Below are positions 1-8,485 of a stretch of DNA of 38,604 nucleotides, piece by piece; within the stretch, counting starts at the first letter, position 1; each line of letters opens with the position of its first letter. A program made the position numbers and the translations under genes. The stretch comes from Bacteroidia bacterium (GTDB lineage: Bacteria > Bacteroidota > Bacteroidia > NS11-12g > UBA9320): NCBI GenBank assembly GCA_017640445.1, contig JAEPQQ010000006.1, positions 10,727-49,330 of the forward strand, read 5' to 3'. The notes below the pieces were generated by a model, which saw nothing but the letters and a program-made list of their open reading frames with translations, did not search any database and was not told the origin of the DNA.

Positions 1-1059
1 GAAAGTCTAACCCGCGACCACATTGAGTTTCGATACATCATGTTCTACAATGAGCAGTATGTACCGGTGGGTGTTGCTGTGGTACAGCTACTACACTTTA
101 CCAATAGAGAAATTAATGTAGAAGATCTTTATGATCGGTTTGGACATCTGATTCCGGAAAGAAAACTCTCTGAGCTTGATGTAAAAATCATGCTTTGTGG
201 CAATGCCTTTTGCACAGGAGAACACGGTTTCTTGTTTTGTAAATCCATATCAGACAAAGTAGCAAAGCTCAACCTTAGTCGAGCCCTACATCGCTTAAAA
301 CGCGACGAGAAAAAAGCCAATAAAGGTGTGTCCGCCATTATGCTGAAAGACTTCTGGCCTTCGTCGTTTGACAAGATCGAGGTGCTCAAACACGAAGACT
401 ACAGTGAGTTTATGATCGACGTAAACATGGTCGTCTCCATCCACGATAACTGGTTGTCGTACGACGACTATTTGAACGATATGATCACCAAGTTTCGCAC
501 TAAGGTAAAAGGCATCTATAAGAAATCAGCCGCGGTATCGGGTAAGCAACTATCGGCCGATGAAATCAAGCAAAATGGTGCGCGCATAGATGAGTTGTAT
601 CACAACGTACTGGACAAGGCCGACTACCGGTTCGGGGAATTGAACAGCACAACGTTCTACAAGTTTGCCAATAAACTACCCGAAGACTTTGTGTTTATGG
701 GGTATTTTATCGACGACAAATTGGTTGGGTTTAGCTCAAGTTTCAAAGGCGGTGTTGTGTTTGATGCCAATTTCGTGGGAATTGACTATGCGTTCAACCA
801 TGATTATGCCATATACCAACGGATGCTTTGCGACCTGGTTAAATTGTCTATTGAGGCTGGTGTGAAAGAACTGCGGTTTGGCAGAACTGCTGAGCAGATG
901 AAAAGTTGTTTCGGAGCCGAACCCGTAGAAATGAAGTTGTTGGTAAAGCATAGAAATGCTATTACGAACAAGCTTCTAAAACATTTAATCCATCATATTT
1001 CGCCGAATAAGTTCGAAATTCGCAGACCGTTCAAAGCGGTTATCTACGAACAGGCGTAA
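1..1059 (+). CDS. FemAB/BioF2-like GNAT acyltransferase, 5' end outside window
   Basis: The reading frame is open to base 1 (codons before the ATG at 40 read E-S-L-T-R-D-H-I and continue smoothly), so the true start most likely lies upstream and this is a 5'-truncated gene. The C-terminal half has the look of a GNAT fold of the FemAB/BioF2-like type: a strand-rich stretch (FMGYFIDDKLVGFSSSF) followed by a conserved-looking pair of helices and the segment LRFGRTAEQMKSCFGAEP, which in this family forms the acyl-CoA pocket and C-terminal strand. Such proteins transfer acyl or aminoacyl groups to cell-wall or small-molecule amines; the substrate here is unknown. The stop codon overlaps the next gene's ATG by one base (TAATG), so the two are probably co-translated. 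Confidence 0.6.
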   Translation, partial: ESLTRDHIEFRYIMFYNEQYVPVGVAVVQLLHFTNREINVEDLYDRFGHLIPERKLSELDVKIMLCGNAFCTGEHGFLFCKSISDKVAKLNLSRALHRLKRDEKKANKGVSAIMLKDFWPSSFDKIEVLKHEDYSEFMIDVNMVVSIHDNWLSYDDYLNDMITKFRTKVKGIYKKSAAVSGKQLSADEIKQNGARIDELYHNVLDKADYRFGELNSTTFYKFANKLPEDFVFMGYFIDDKLVGFSSSFKGGVVFDANFVGIDYAFNHDYAIYQRMLCDLVKLSIEAGVKELRFGRTAEQMKSCFGAEPVEMKLLVKHRNAITNKLLKHLIHHISPNKFEIRRPFKAVIYEQA

Positions 1060-2069
1060 TGGACTCGTTAACTCAAATTGTATTAGGCGCTTCGGTTGGT
1101 GAAGCTACTCTGGGTAGAAAAGTTGGTAACAAGGCAATGCTTTGGGGAGCCATAGCAGGTACCATACCTGATTTAGATGTAATTGGGCGTTCGTTTTTAG
1201 ATGATGTAACCGCACTCGAATGGCACAGAGGTTTTTCACATAGCCTGGTGTTCTGTTTGATTGCAGCTCCGCTGATGGGGTGGCTGGTTCATCGGATTTA
1301 CCGACGAAAGAACGAGGCTTCAGTTCGTGATTGGAGTCTATTGATGTTTCTTTGTTTTGTGACGCATCCCTTGCTTGATTGCCATACCACCTGGGGAACG
1401 CAGTTCTTTTGGCCGTTTGACCTTCGTATTGCCTACAACAACATCAACGTGGTTGACCCCATTTATACCTTGCCGTTTTTGGTGCTTGTATTGATGGCGT
1501 TATTTGCCAGACGTGGCAGCGCACGAAGAAAGAAACTAAATCGCCTGGGGCTCATCATAAGCAGTGTTTATATGGTCATTACCATTGCTCTCAAAGGTGT
1601 TACCTACCAGGTGTTTAAAACCAGCCTTGACGACAAAGAGGTGGATTACGTATCAATTTCGAACCGACCAACCATGTTCAACAGCATACTCTGGACGGCC
1701 AACGTGGAAACCAAAGACTCTTTTCTCATAGGGTATTATTCTCTCCTTGATGAAGATCAGAATATACAGTATAGAGGGTACGCAAAACACCAGGAACGCA
1801 TCGATGACATTCGAGATGAAGAGCAAATTAAGCGTTTAATCTACATTACAAAGGGCTGGTATCTCATTCAGGAAAAAGACGGTAAGCGTTACCTATGCGA
1901 TCTGCGATTTGGTGAAATGGGAGATGGTACGGAACGTTTTGTGTTTACTCATGAACTTCGGGAAGTAGATGGGGAATGGCAGGTACATTCGATTGACCCT
2001 GAGTTTGAGTTTGACAATATGTGGGACTATTTGGGGCCGATGTTCGATCGTATGCTCGGAAACAAATAG
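1059..2069 (+). CDS. YdjM-like metal-dependent hydrolase, membrane protein
   Basis: The N-terminus (MDSLTQIVLGASVGEATLG) and the following motifs (GTIPDLDVIG, EWHRGFSHSL, THPLLDCHTTWGTQFFWPF) are the hallmark of the YdjM/DUF457 family of inner-membrane proteins annotated as putative metal-dependent hydrolases; the conserved His and Asp residues (D-x-D, HRGFSHS, HPLLD) are the presumed metal ligands. At least four hydrophobic segments lie in the first 185 residues. The C-terminal 140 residues are soluble and contain no motif I recognise. In E. coli YdjM is LexA-regulated, but no such operator is visible here. It starts on the last base of the upstream acyltransferase stop codon, which supports a two-gene unit. 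Confidence 0.75.
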   Translation: MDSLTQIVLGASVGEATLGRKVGNKAMLWGAIAGTIPDLDVIGRSFLDDVTALEWHRGFSHSLVFCLIAAPLMGWLVHRIYRRKNEASVRDWSLLMFLCFVTHPLLDCHTTWGTQFFWPFDLRIAYNNINVVDPIYTLPFLVLVLMALFARRGSARRKKLNRLGLIISSVYMVITIALKGVTYQVFKTSLDDKEVDYVSISNRPTMFNSILWTANVETKDSFLIGYYSLLDEDQNIQYRGYAKHQERIDDIRDEEQIKRLIYITKGWYLIQEKDGKRYLCDLRFGEMGDGTERFVFTHELREVDGEWQVHSIDPEFEFDNMWDYLGPMFDRMLGNK

Positions 2070-2077
2070 CGAAAAAA

Positions 2078-2104
2078 AAATCCCGACCAAAACGATCGGG
2101 ATTT
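2078..2104 (-). terminator. Intrinsic terminator between convergent genes
   Basis: A 9-bp stem AAATCCCGA/TCGGGATTT closes a 9-nt loop. Read on the minus strand it is followed by a run of T (the A9 tract at 2072-2080), a canonical terminator for the minus-strand DUF1761 gene. On the plus strand the T tract is only three bases, so it may also end the upstream plus-strand pair, less efficiently. Confidence 0.85.
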
Positions 2105-2126
2105 GTGCAAGTTTTATCAAAACGAA

Positions 2127-2597
2127 CTATCCAAACTGGCAAATAACGCCTCCCATTAAGGCCATAGTTACTGCCCAGTATCCAGCATTGATAGCAATGT
2201 ATTTGAAGTTCTTTCGTTCGAACAATGCGTTGGTTCCGAGAACAGGAAGTGCTATAAATAAACCTGCTACGGTTCCATGAAGTGCTCCGTGTTTAAAGGT
2301 TCTGAAATGATCTCCGTACTTTGCCAGAAACTCGGCTAAGTCAGGACTTTCAGGTTCATAGAAGAAAATCGATTTAACGGCCAACTGATGGATCACTATT
2401 GGATGCAGAATAAAGGATAACATGATCGCAAAAACGAAGGAAAGGCCAAAGATCACGGCCATATTGGCACCTTTCATTTTTTCCTCGGTCATACCTGCTG
2501 CATTCATCCAGGCCTTTCCAAGAACGGCAGGGTTGTACCATATAAATCCCATAACCATTGGGATCAATGCGGCACCTAAAAGTACAAGTGTATTCAT
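2127..2597 (-). CDS. DUF1761 family membrane protein
   Basis: A 156-residue protein with four hydrophobic segments and the family-typical opening: a first helix ending in GFIWYNPAVLGKAW, then a Met/Lys-rich loop (AGMTEEKMKG) and a second helix. This matches DUF1761, a family of small integral membrane proteins of unknown function. The last helix (YWAVTMALMGG) is also typical. It has its own strong promoter (2618-2649) overlapping the end of the LysE-type gene behind it, and a terminator just past its stop. No partner or substrate can be inferred. Confidence 0.75.
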   Translation of the reverse strand: MNTLVLLGAALIPMVMGFIWYNPAVLGKAWMNAAGMTEEKMKGANMAVIFGLSFVFAIMLSFILHPIVIHQLAVKSIFFYEPESPDLAEFLAKYGDHFRTFKHGALHGTVAGLFIALPVLGTNALFERKNFKYIAINAGYWAVTMALMGGVICQFG

Positions 2598-2617
2598 ATA
2601 TCTGTTTTTTAGTTAGC

Positions 2618-2649
2618 CAAATATAGGAGAAATCCGCACTACCTTACAA
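2618..2649 (-). promoter_or_regulatory. Bacteroidota-type promoter for the DUF1761 gene
   Basis: On the minus strand a perfect -7 element TATATTTG (2618-2625) is preceded, after 21 bases, by TTG (2647-2649), the -33 element. It places the transcript start about 15 nt before the ATG at 2597. The -33 element overlaps the stop-codon region of the upstream gene. Confidence 0.7.
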
Positions 2650-3252
2650 GGTGAATGCGTGCCAAAACAACCGAATGCTAAAGGCCAACAGTACAATTCC
2701 AATGATTCGATAAACCTTGAGAAGAAAGTGTGGTTCAATAACCCGTCGTAGATATCGGCATCCAATTACCTTCAACGTGTCGGTGGTGATAACACCTAGT
2801 AAGGCTGCGGCTAGAAATAGAATTACCTCATTTTCTGCATGGTATTGGCTTTGCCCAAGACCGATAATCGATATCCAAACCAGAAAGACAAAGGGGTTTA
2901 CAAAGTTTACCAGAAAGGCCTTGGTAAAAAACGTTACATAATCTGCCTTTTTGATCTTGATCTTTTGCTTGGTTGGAAGTTTCGGTTTAAAGATGTAGCC
3001 CAGTCCAAAAACAACCAGTATTAAACCACCAATTAGGGATAACCAAAACTCATTTTGACCACCTTCAAACAATTTACTCGCCCAAAAATAACACAGCGTT
3101 ACTGCGGCAATATCGCTCGTAAAAATGCCTATAGCAGCGGCCATACCGCTCCTTGTGCCATGCTCCAGGCTCGTTTGCAGGAGATAAAAAAACACAGGAC
3201 CAATAAAAAATGCCATTAACAGGCCAAAACCGTATCCATGGAGAAACGCCAT
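2644..3252 (-). CDS. LysE family translocator
   Basis: From the ATG at 3252 this encodes a 202-residue protein beginning MAFLHGYGFGLLMAFFIGPVFFYLLQ-like, with six hydrophobic segments, the normal size and layout of LysE/RhtB exporters (amino acids or other small cations out of the cytoplasm). The signature pieces are the first helix with GPVFFYLLQTSLEHG, the helix containing FTSDIAAVTLCYFWAS and the later NFVNPFVFLVWIS. An upstream in-frame ATG (3426) would add 58 residues lacking family similarity and overlapping the divergent gene, so 3252 is preferred. A weak -7-like element TACTTTCG (3257-3264, minus strand) lies directly before this start. Confidence 0.8.
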   Translation of the reverse strand: MAFLHGYGFGLLMAFFIGPVFFYLLQTSLEHGTRSGMAAAIGIFTSDIAAVTLCYFWASKLFEGGQNEFWLSLIGGLILVVFGLGYIFKPKLPTKQKIKIKKADYVTFFTKAFLVNFVNPFVFLVWISIIGLGQSQYHAENEVILFLAAALLGVITTDTLKVIGCRYLRRVIEPHFLLKVYRIIGIVLLAFSIRLFWHAFTL

Positions 3253-3281
3253 GGCGCGAAAGTACAGTATTCGACTAAGGA

Positions 3282-3313
3282 TTGATAATGCATTGAGGAT
3301 GAGCGTACATTTG
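3282..3313 (+). promoter_or_regulatory. Promoter of the Kelch/T9SS gene
   Basis: TTG (3282-3284), a 21-bp spacer and TACATTTG (3306-3313) fit the Bacteroidota -33/-7 pattern. The -7 element ends four bases before the ATG chosen at 3317, implying a leaderless or very short-leader transcript. It argues against the start codons further upstream (3251, 3299). Confidence 0.55.
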
Positions 3314-3316
3314 CCC

Positions 3317-4624
3317 ATGGTTTTACGCTTTTTACTTCTATTTAGTCTGGCTATTGCATGGCAAACATGTGCAGCACAGTTGGTTGTTAACCAGGTTTGG
3401 AAGCTTCCGCAAAAAGTGTCAAACAATGCGGTGTGTGAGGGTTTTGTAAATGGAGTGCCACATCTTTACTCGTTTACGGGCATCGATTCAACTAAACAGC
3501 ACGAAGGAATACACCTTAAGACGTTTTGCGTTAATCTGGAGACAGGCCAGTCTCAGGTTCTTGAAAATGTACCCGACACCATGGGGAAGGTGGCATGTGG
3601 AGCTTCGCGAATTGACAGCATTATTTACATTGTTGGTGGATATCACGTTTTTGCCTCTGGCACCGAATTATCTTCTCGAAAAGTACATCGGTTTAATGTC
3701 AATACCTCTTCCTTTATTTCGGATGCTGCCGATCTTAAAATAGCTACGGACGACCATATGCAGGCAGTTTGGAGAGATAGTTTATTGTACGTGATAACGG
3801 GTTGGAATAATACCAGAAATATTCCCAATGTGCAGGTCTACAATCCCGCGTCCGACGAGTGGATACTGGGAACTCCGGTCCCCAACCTGGATAGCTACAA
3901 ATCCTTTGGAGCCTCTGGTGTCATCATTAAAGATACCATATTTTATTATGGTGGCGCGGCGTCTGTTCCAGGTTTTCCAATTCAATACAACCTGAGAAAA
4001 GGTGTTATAGATCCGAATAACGCCTCCCGGATTACCTGGAGTGATGTATCCATGGATATGGAAACCGTTGGATATCGAATGGCAGCAACCGTAGTTAATG
4101 GTGTATCTCATTGGATCGGTGGCAGTGCCGTTACCTATAACTACGATGGAATAGCATACGATGGGAGTGGAGGGGTTGACCCGCTCAACAGAGACCTGTA
4201 CTTTGTTCCGGGTGATACCTTTTGGACCAAAACCTATGTGGATCAACTTCCAATGGACCTGAGAGGTATAGCTAAGGCCTCAGAAACGAAGCAGTTTGTG
4301 GCTGGAGGCATGCTGGGTGATCAACAGGTAACGGACCTCGTATATGAGTTGAGTTGGGACGAGAATACAGTGGGACATAGAGTAGCCAAAAGACAAAACC
4401 AGGTCTGTGCATGGCCAAACCCGGCACAACATCACCTTCGGCTGGGTCCATCTATGTTTTCGGGCCAGCAGTTGAATTATCGGGTGTTTAATGTTTATGG
4501 AATGTCTGTTCTATCAGGAAAATGTTCTGCTCAGAACCCTGTGATTTCAATCGTTGGCCTTCAACCGGGAAACTATGTTCTGGTTCTTGATTCAGAGCAT
4601 TATTATCGGTTTCTTAAACGCTAA
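3317..4624 (+). CDS. Secreted Kelch-repeat protein with T9SS sorting domain
   Basis: From the ATG at 3317 the 435-residue product begins with a clear signal peptide (MVLRFLLLFSLAIAWQTCAAQ). The body contains repeated Kelch-like blades: Ile-Tyr-hydrophobic-Gly-Gly turns (SIIYIVGGYH, LLYVITGWNN, TIFYYGGAAS, GVSHWIGGSA, KQFVAGGM), each followed by V-x-x-Y/F-N strands, so a five- to six-bladed beta-propeller is likely. The final about 75 residues (WPNPAQHHLRL ... LQPGNYVLVLD ... YYRFLKR) are a type A T9SS C-terminal domain, so the protein is predicted to pass through the type IX system and be attached to the cell surface or released. Its ligand is not apparent. Confidence 0.8.
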   Translation: MVLRFLLLFSLAIAWQTCAAQLVVNQVWKLPQKVSNNAVCEGFVNGVPHLYSFTGIDSTKQHEGIHLKTFCVNLETGQSQVLENVPDTMGKVACGASRIDSIIYIVGGYHVFASGTELSSRKVHRFNVNTSSFISDAADLKIATDDHMQAVWRDSLLYVITGWNNTRNIPNVQVYNPASDEWILGTPVPNLDSYKSFGASGVIIKDTIFYYGGAASVPGFPIQYNLRKGVIDPNNASRITWSDVSMDMETVGYRMAATVVNGVSHWIGGSAVTYNYDGIAYDGSGGVDPLNRDLYFVPGDTFWTKTYVDQLPMDLRGIAKASETKQFVAGGMLGDQQVTDLVYELSWDENTVGHRVAKRQNQVCAWPNPAQHHLRLGPSMFSGQQLNYRVFNVYGMSVLSGKCSAQNPVISIVGLQPGNYVLVLDSEHYYRFLKR

Positions 4625-4690
4625 AGGCCTAAATATCCACATCGCGTAAAGTGGAATTCAATTGTTCGCCGAGCATCGTATTTTCGTGAT

Positions 4691-5944
4691 ATGGATGGCA
4701 GCGCACACGTAACATGTCCCAGTTGTGGTGAACACATTGATGTAAACACCCTGTTGGCACATCAGCTGGAAGAAGGTATAAAGACCAAGTACGAGAAAAA
4801 GCGTTTGCAAGATCGGCAAACCTTAGAAGACCGTGCGAAACAGCTTGACGAAGAGATGTTGAAGTTCGAAGAGAAGAAACGTCTGGCCAATGAAACCTTT
4901 AAGAACCAGTTGGATGCCCGTTTGAAAGCCGAGAAGGAAAAGATGGAAGTGGCCATAAAGTCGAAGGTGGATGAAGAGCAATCGGAACGCATTCGGCTGA
5001 TAGAGAAGGAGTTGGGGGAGAAAACCGAACAAATAAAAGAACTGAATCGTACAAAAGCCGAAATAGAGCGTTTAAAAAGGCAGAACGAGGAACAGAAAGA
5101 GTTGATTCAGATTGACTTAGAGAAAAAACTAAGTGAACAGTTGAACGAGGAACGACGCAGGATTCAACGACTCGAAGAAGAGAAAACCGAGTTAAAACTC
5201 AAAGAGCTCGAAAAACAACTCGAGGATCAAAAGAAGCTTACCGAAGAAATGAAGCGTAAGCAGGAGCAGGGCTCGATGCAACTTCAAGGTGAGGTACAGG
5301 AACTCGCGATTGAAGAGTGGTTAATGAGCACCTTTCCGTTAGATACCATTGAGGAAATAAAGAAAGGGGCGAAAGGAGGTGACTGTATCCAGGTTGTAAA
5401 TACGCGGATGCGGCAGAATTGTGGTAAAATATACTACGAGAGTAAACGCACCAAGGAGTTTCATCCGAGTTGGATAGAAAAGTTCAAAGACGATATACGT
5501 GATAAGAATGCCAATATTGGCGTATTGGTAACCGAAGTTATGCCTTCTGACATGGACCGGTTGGGCTTGAGAGATGGCATTTGGATCTGCAGTTTTGAAG
5601 AGTTCAAAGGCCTGTGCAAAGTTCTACGGCAAACCATTGTGATGCTTGATATGAGCGTTGAAACCCAGGCGAATAAAGGGGATAAGATGGGGATGTTATA
5701 CGACTACCTGACCAGCAATGCATTTCGCTTACAAATGGAGGGTATCGTGGAAGGTTTTACTCAGATGCAGCAAGACCTGGACAGTGAGAAACGCTCCATG
5801 CAACGGATTTGGAAGAGTCGCGAAAAACAGATCGATCGTGTAATTAACAACACCGTTGATATGTATGGCTCGATTAAGGGGATTGCGGGCAACGCCATTG
5901 AAAACATACGAGCGTTGGAGTTGGGGCCTGCCGACGACGAATAA
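4691..5944 (+). CDS. DUF2130 family coiled-coil protein
   Basis: 417 residues: a short N-terminal zinc-ribbon-like start (HVTCPSCGEHIDV), a Glu/Lys/Arg-rich coiled coil from about residue 30 to 200, then the globular DUF2130 domain (LAIEEWLMSTFPLDTIEEIKKG ... GDCIQVVNTR ... YYESKRTKEFHPSWIEKFKDD ... GVLVTEVMP). The globular part has features of a PD-(D/E)XK-like nuclease fold (acidic residue in KGGDCIQVV, then YYESKRTK), which is how the family is sometimes viewed, but no activity is established here. It stands alone, with a TATTTTCG -7-like element at 4679-4686 directly before the ATG and a hairpin after the stop. Confidence 0.8.
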   Translation: MDGSAHVTCPSCGEHIDVNTLLAHQLEEGIKTKYEKKRLQDRQTLEDRAKQLDEEMLKFEEKKRLANETFKNQLDARLKAEKEKMEVAIKSKVDEEQSERIRLIEKELGEKTEQIKELNRTKAEIERLKRQNEEQKELIQIDLEKKLSEQLNEERRRIQRLEEEKTELKLKELEKQLEDQKKLTEEMKRKQEQGSMQLQGEVQELAIEEWLMSTFPLDTIEEIKKGAKGGDCIQVVNTRMRQNCGKIYYESKRTKEFHPSWIEKFKDDIRDKNANIGVLVTEVMPSDMDRLGLRDGIWICSFEEFKGLCKVLRQTIVMLDMSVETQANKGDKMGMLYDYLTSNAFRLQMEGIVEGFTQMQQDLDSEKRSMQRIWKSREKQIDRVINNTVDMYGSIKGIAGNAIENIRALELGPADDE

Positions 5945-5967
5945 AAGGCGATCACAAGGACCGCCTT
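5945..5967 (+). terminator. Hairpin after the DUF2130 gene
   Basis: AAGGCG (5945-5950) and CGCCTT (5962-5967) form a 6-bp stem over an 11-nt loop immediately after the stop codon, followed by CTT. It is a plausible weak terminator. Confidence 0.5.
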
Positions 5968-6368
5968 CTTATGAAAAACGTCAAAGAATCATCTCAATTC
6001 CTTAACTCAAAGCACGCTACATAGGTTTGTCTGATCGCCATTGGGACCAACCGGGTGTCGGCACTGCCCAGCATGGTTAGTTTTTGTATTGAGAGCCTAA
6101 GCGCCCAACACAAGGGTAGATGGTTATTTGCCCGGTGGTCGTAATTTGGCATTACAACAGGCAGCGCGACAACCAGCGTTGGTTTATGTTGATCAGCGAA
6201 CTGAATGTGTTGGTACATCAGTTTCTAATTCAAAACACGCACTAATGACTGGTAGATGCTTGTCAATTATTGAGCATCTGTATGTATTTCTGGCGCATTT
6301 AGCAACTTGTTTAAGGCAGTTATTCGATTTTCGAGTACCTCGATGGTTTAATTGTCATCTTTGTGGTC
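5968..6368. repeat. Intergenic region with long imperfect inverted repeat and flanking direct repeats
   Basis: I find no convincing gene in this 400-bp stretch. It contains an imperfect inverted repeat of about 44 bp arms: 6025-6068 against the reverse complement of 6160-6201, with about 70 % identical positions including the shared blocks CTGATC, ACCAAC, TGTCG and CTGCC. The arms enclose about 91 nt. A direct repeat CAAAGCACGC (6008-6017) / CAAAACACGC (6231-6240) flanks the structure. This could be a decayed small insertion (MITE-like), a recombination site or a structured RNA. A minus-strand frame over 5994-6218 exists but resembles nothing. The last 15 bases include CATCTTTG (6356-6363), a one-mismatch -7 element for the next gene. 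Confidence 0.45.
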
Positions 6369-7373
6369 ATGATCGAAGATAATTTGTCGATTCTGAATAA
6401 AATGCCAAAACCAATCCTAACCAAACTCGAAAATCGTGTATCAACGGCTATTGGTCCCAATCGAAACGTGGCCCGTGAACTAGCCGATCTGTTAAACCTA
6501 TCGCAAGAGAGTATTTATCGCCGTTTTCGCGGTGAAACATCGTTTTCGCTAAACGAACTCCTTGTGATGCAACGGCAATACAAAATATCCATTGACGAAA
6601 TTTTCGGAGAGAAAGGAAAGGCCGGAGTACACTTCGCTTCCTTTTACGAAGATCCATTCTGCATAGAGGTCTACCTTTCAGATATATATCAACGCATGTT
6701 GGAATTCTCCGGAGAAGAATCGTGCAAACTCTATGGCCTGGCCTCTGATGTCCCTCTGTTCCGATTTTTTGGTTATCCGGCAATCACGCAGTTCAAACTG
6801 TTTTACTGGAACAACCTGATGGATAATCGAACCAATCAAAAGGAAGAAAAGTTTACGTTTTCACCCGAAACCAGATATCCTATTAGTAAAAGCATCTACA
6901 ACCTCTATGCACAAATGCAGGTAAATGAAGTATGGTGCAGAGACACGCTCAACGGAACACTCAACCAAATCGAATATTTCTACGACAGCGGTCTTATGTC
7001 TGGAACTAAGGCCCTCACTGCCCTGTATCGTGATCTCGTTCAACTAGTTCGGGATTTGGTGTATCAGGAGAACACCGACACCACTTTTTACTTATACGAA
7101 CTGGCCCTGAATAACAATTCATTTTATGTACAGGCCGAAGGTCTCGATTTTCTGGCAGTAGGAGTTAACAGCATAAACTCATTTCAAACTACCGATACCT
7201 CCATAATCAACGACTATACGCGTTGGTTACACAACATCCTGTCGCGGTCACTCAAAATATCAGGTCAGCCGGAAAAGCAAAAATATCGACTGTTTAACTC
7301 CCTGAAGATGAGAATCGTTCTGTCGGCAGATAAACGGTTAAATCAGGATGAACTCAATACACTTGTGCAATAG
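6369..7373 (+). CDS. HTH-domain transcriptional regulator
   Basis: 334 residues from the ATG at 6369. An N-terminal helix-turn-helix of the XRE/BetR-like type is visible about residues 25-70: ARELADLLNLSQESIYRRFRGETSFSLNELLVM, i.e. a scanning helix, turn and recognition helix (QESIYRRFRG) followed by an extra helix. The remaining about 260 residues are alpha-helical and of unknown sensing function; this layout is common in Bacteroidota regulators. The start could also be the ATG at 6402 (MPKPILTKLE), which would fit the -7-like element at 6356-6363 better. It ends two bases before the stop of the convergent GlxA-like gene. Targets unknown. Confidence 0.65.
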   Translation: MIEDNLSILNKMPKPILTKLENRVSTAIGPNRNVARELADLLNLSQESIYRRFRGETSFSLNELLVMQRQYKISIDEIFGEKGKAGVHFASFYEDPFCIEVYLSDIYQRMLEFSGEESCKLYGLASDVPLFRFFGYPAITQFKLFYWNNLMDNRTNQKEEKFTFSPETRYPISKSIYNLYAQMQVNEVWCRDTLNGTLNQIEYFYDSGLMSGTKALTALYRDLVQLVRDLVYQENTDTTFYLYELALNNNSFYVQAEGLDFLAVGVNSINSFQTTDTSIINDYTRWLHNILSRSLKISGQPEKQKYRLFNSLKMRIVLSADKRLNQDELNTLVQ

Positions 7374-7375
7374 AC

Positions 7376-8368
7376 TCAAATGAGCGCCATCTCCCGATTG
7401 TATTTATTTCGGTAGTCGTTTGGCGATAAGCCGGTGTACTTTCGAAACACGTTCCGAAACGCCTTATCGTCGTTATAACCTACGTCCATCATCACCTCAC
7501 TGATGTTTCTCGACGAAGATTCCAGGCTTTTCTTGGCGGCCTCTATCTTAACCCGTTGAATGTATTCCAAAGGCGTATTGGATGTGGCCTTTTTAAATCG
7601 GCGTACAAAGTTTCTACGGCTCACGGCAAACTGGTTGGCAAGCTCTTCTACGCTCAGTTTAAGGCTGAAGTTCGTCTCGATGTATTCCTGAGCCTTCTTG
7701 ATCACATCGTCTACGTGGTCTTTCTGACCATTGAAAATGGCAAACTGACTTTGATCACTTCGGTCAAATTCAATTTCAAAGACCTTTGAACACCATATGG
7801 AAGCCTCTCTACCTGCATATTTCTCTACGAGATAGAGCAGTAGGTTAAGGAAGGAATAGGCGCCACCACTGGAGTATATACCATTGTCTTCACTGATTAT
7901 CTTATCACTTAGTAAGTTGATTTGAGGATACATCCTTCGGAATACATCAGCTGCCATCCAGTGAGTGGCACAGGATTTGCCATTCAATAGTCCGGTTTCA
8001 GCAAGAAGAAAAGCTCCGGTACACAAACTGGCTACTTCTGCTCCGTTACTGATTCGTTGATTCACAATCCACGGAATAAACGGACTGTTATTCTTCAGTT
8101 CTTTTTCGAAGTCGCCAAGAATCGTAGACACAATAATTAAGTCGGTTTGTTCTACCTCGTCAATGTGCTTTGTTGGGCGCACAGTAAATTGATTATCGTA
8201 CAAGTCAGTACTGGGTTTGAGTCCCACTAAATCAATCTCAAAAAAGTTATCTGTGCGTTGTCCGGTGTGAATGAGGTATTCATTGGCCTTGCTAAACACC
8301 TTAAGAGATCCCACAATAGAGCTCAATATGCACTCACCGGTGGGTACGAGTATGCTTACATGTTTCAT
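7376..8368 (-). CDS. GlxA family AraC-type regulator (DJ-1/PfpI domain + HTH_18)
   Basis: 330 residues. Residues 1-200 form a class I glutamine amidotransferase-like DJ-1/PfpI domain with a nucleophile-elbow Cys at 116 (SLCTGAFLLAETGLLNG) and the family motif CATHWMAADVFRRMYP; residues 220-325 are a double AraC HTH (VEELANQFAVSRRNFVRRFKK ... ISEVMMDVGYNDDKAFRNVFRKYTGLSP). GlxA/FtrA-type proteins are cytoplasmic activators whose DJ-1 half senses a metabolite and is usually not enzymatic. The gene diverges from a two-gene unit (dimeric alpha-beta barrel and VOC proteins) that it may control. Confidence 0.88.
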   Translation of the reverse strand: MKHVSILVPTGECILSSIVGSLKVFSKANEYLIHTGQRTDNFFEIDLVGLKPSTDLYDNQFTVRPTKHIDEVEQTDLIIVSTILGDFEKELKNNSPFIPWIVNQRISNGAEVASLCTGAFLLAETGLLNGKSCATHWMAADVFRRMYPQINLLSDKIISEDNGIYSSGGAYSFLNLLLYLVEKYAGREASIWCSKVFEIEFDRSDQSQFAIFNGQKDHVDDVIKKAQEYIETNFSLKLSVEELANQFAVSRRNFVRRFKKATSNTPLEYIQRVKIEAAKKSLESSSRNISEVMMDVGYNDDKAFRNVFRKYTGLSPNDYRNKYNREMALI

Positions 8369-8387
8369 TATTCAACTACGGAAACGA

Positions 8388-8418
8388 CAAAGGTAGCCGA
8401 CAACTTTGTCCCAAACAA
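8388..8418 (-). promoter_or_regulatory. Promoter of the glxA-like gene
   Basis: On the minus strand TACCTTTG (8388-8395) is an exact -7 element; TTG at 8416-8418 lies 20 bp further upstream as the -33 element. The implied leader is about 13-15 nt. Confidence 0.7.
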
Positions 8419-8467
8419 CCCGTTAACATGTCGGAAATACACAGGACGAGTAGGCTGATATGCGCCA

Positions 8468-8475
8468 TAACTTTG
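8468..8475 (+). promoter_or_regulatory. -7 element for the ABM/VOC gene pair
   Basis: TAACTTTG is an exact TAnnTTTG match, 10 bp before the ATG at 8486, in the divergent region shared with the GlxA-like regulator. No good -33 TTG is visible, which is compatible with dependence on an activator. Confidence 0.5.
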
Positions 8476-8485
8476 TCAGCGAATT

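Noticed and set aside
5994-6218. Minus-strand 74-codon frame in the gap after DUF2130
   Set aside because: It spans one arm and the loop of an imperfect inverted repeat and resembles no protein; the open frame is probably incidental.
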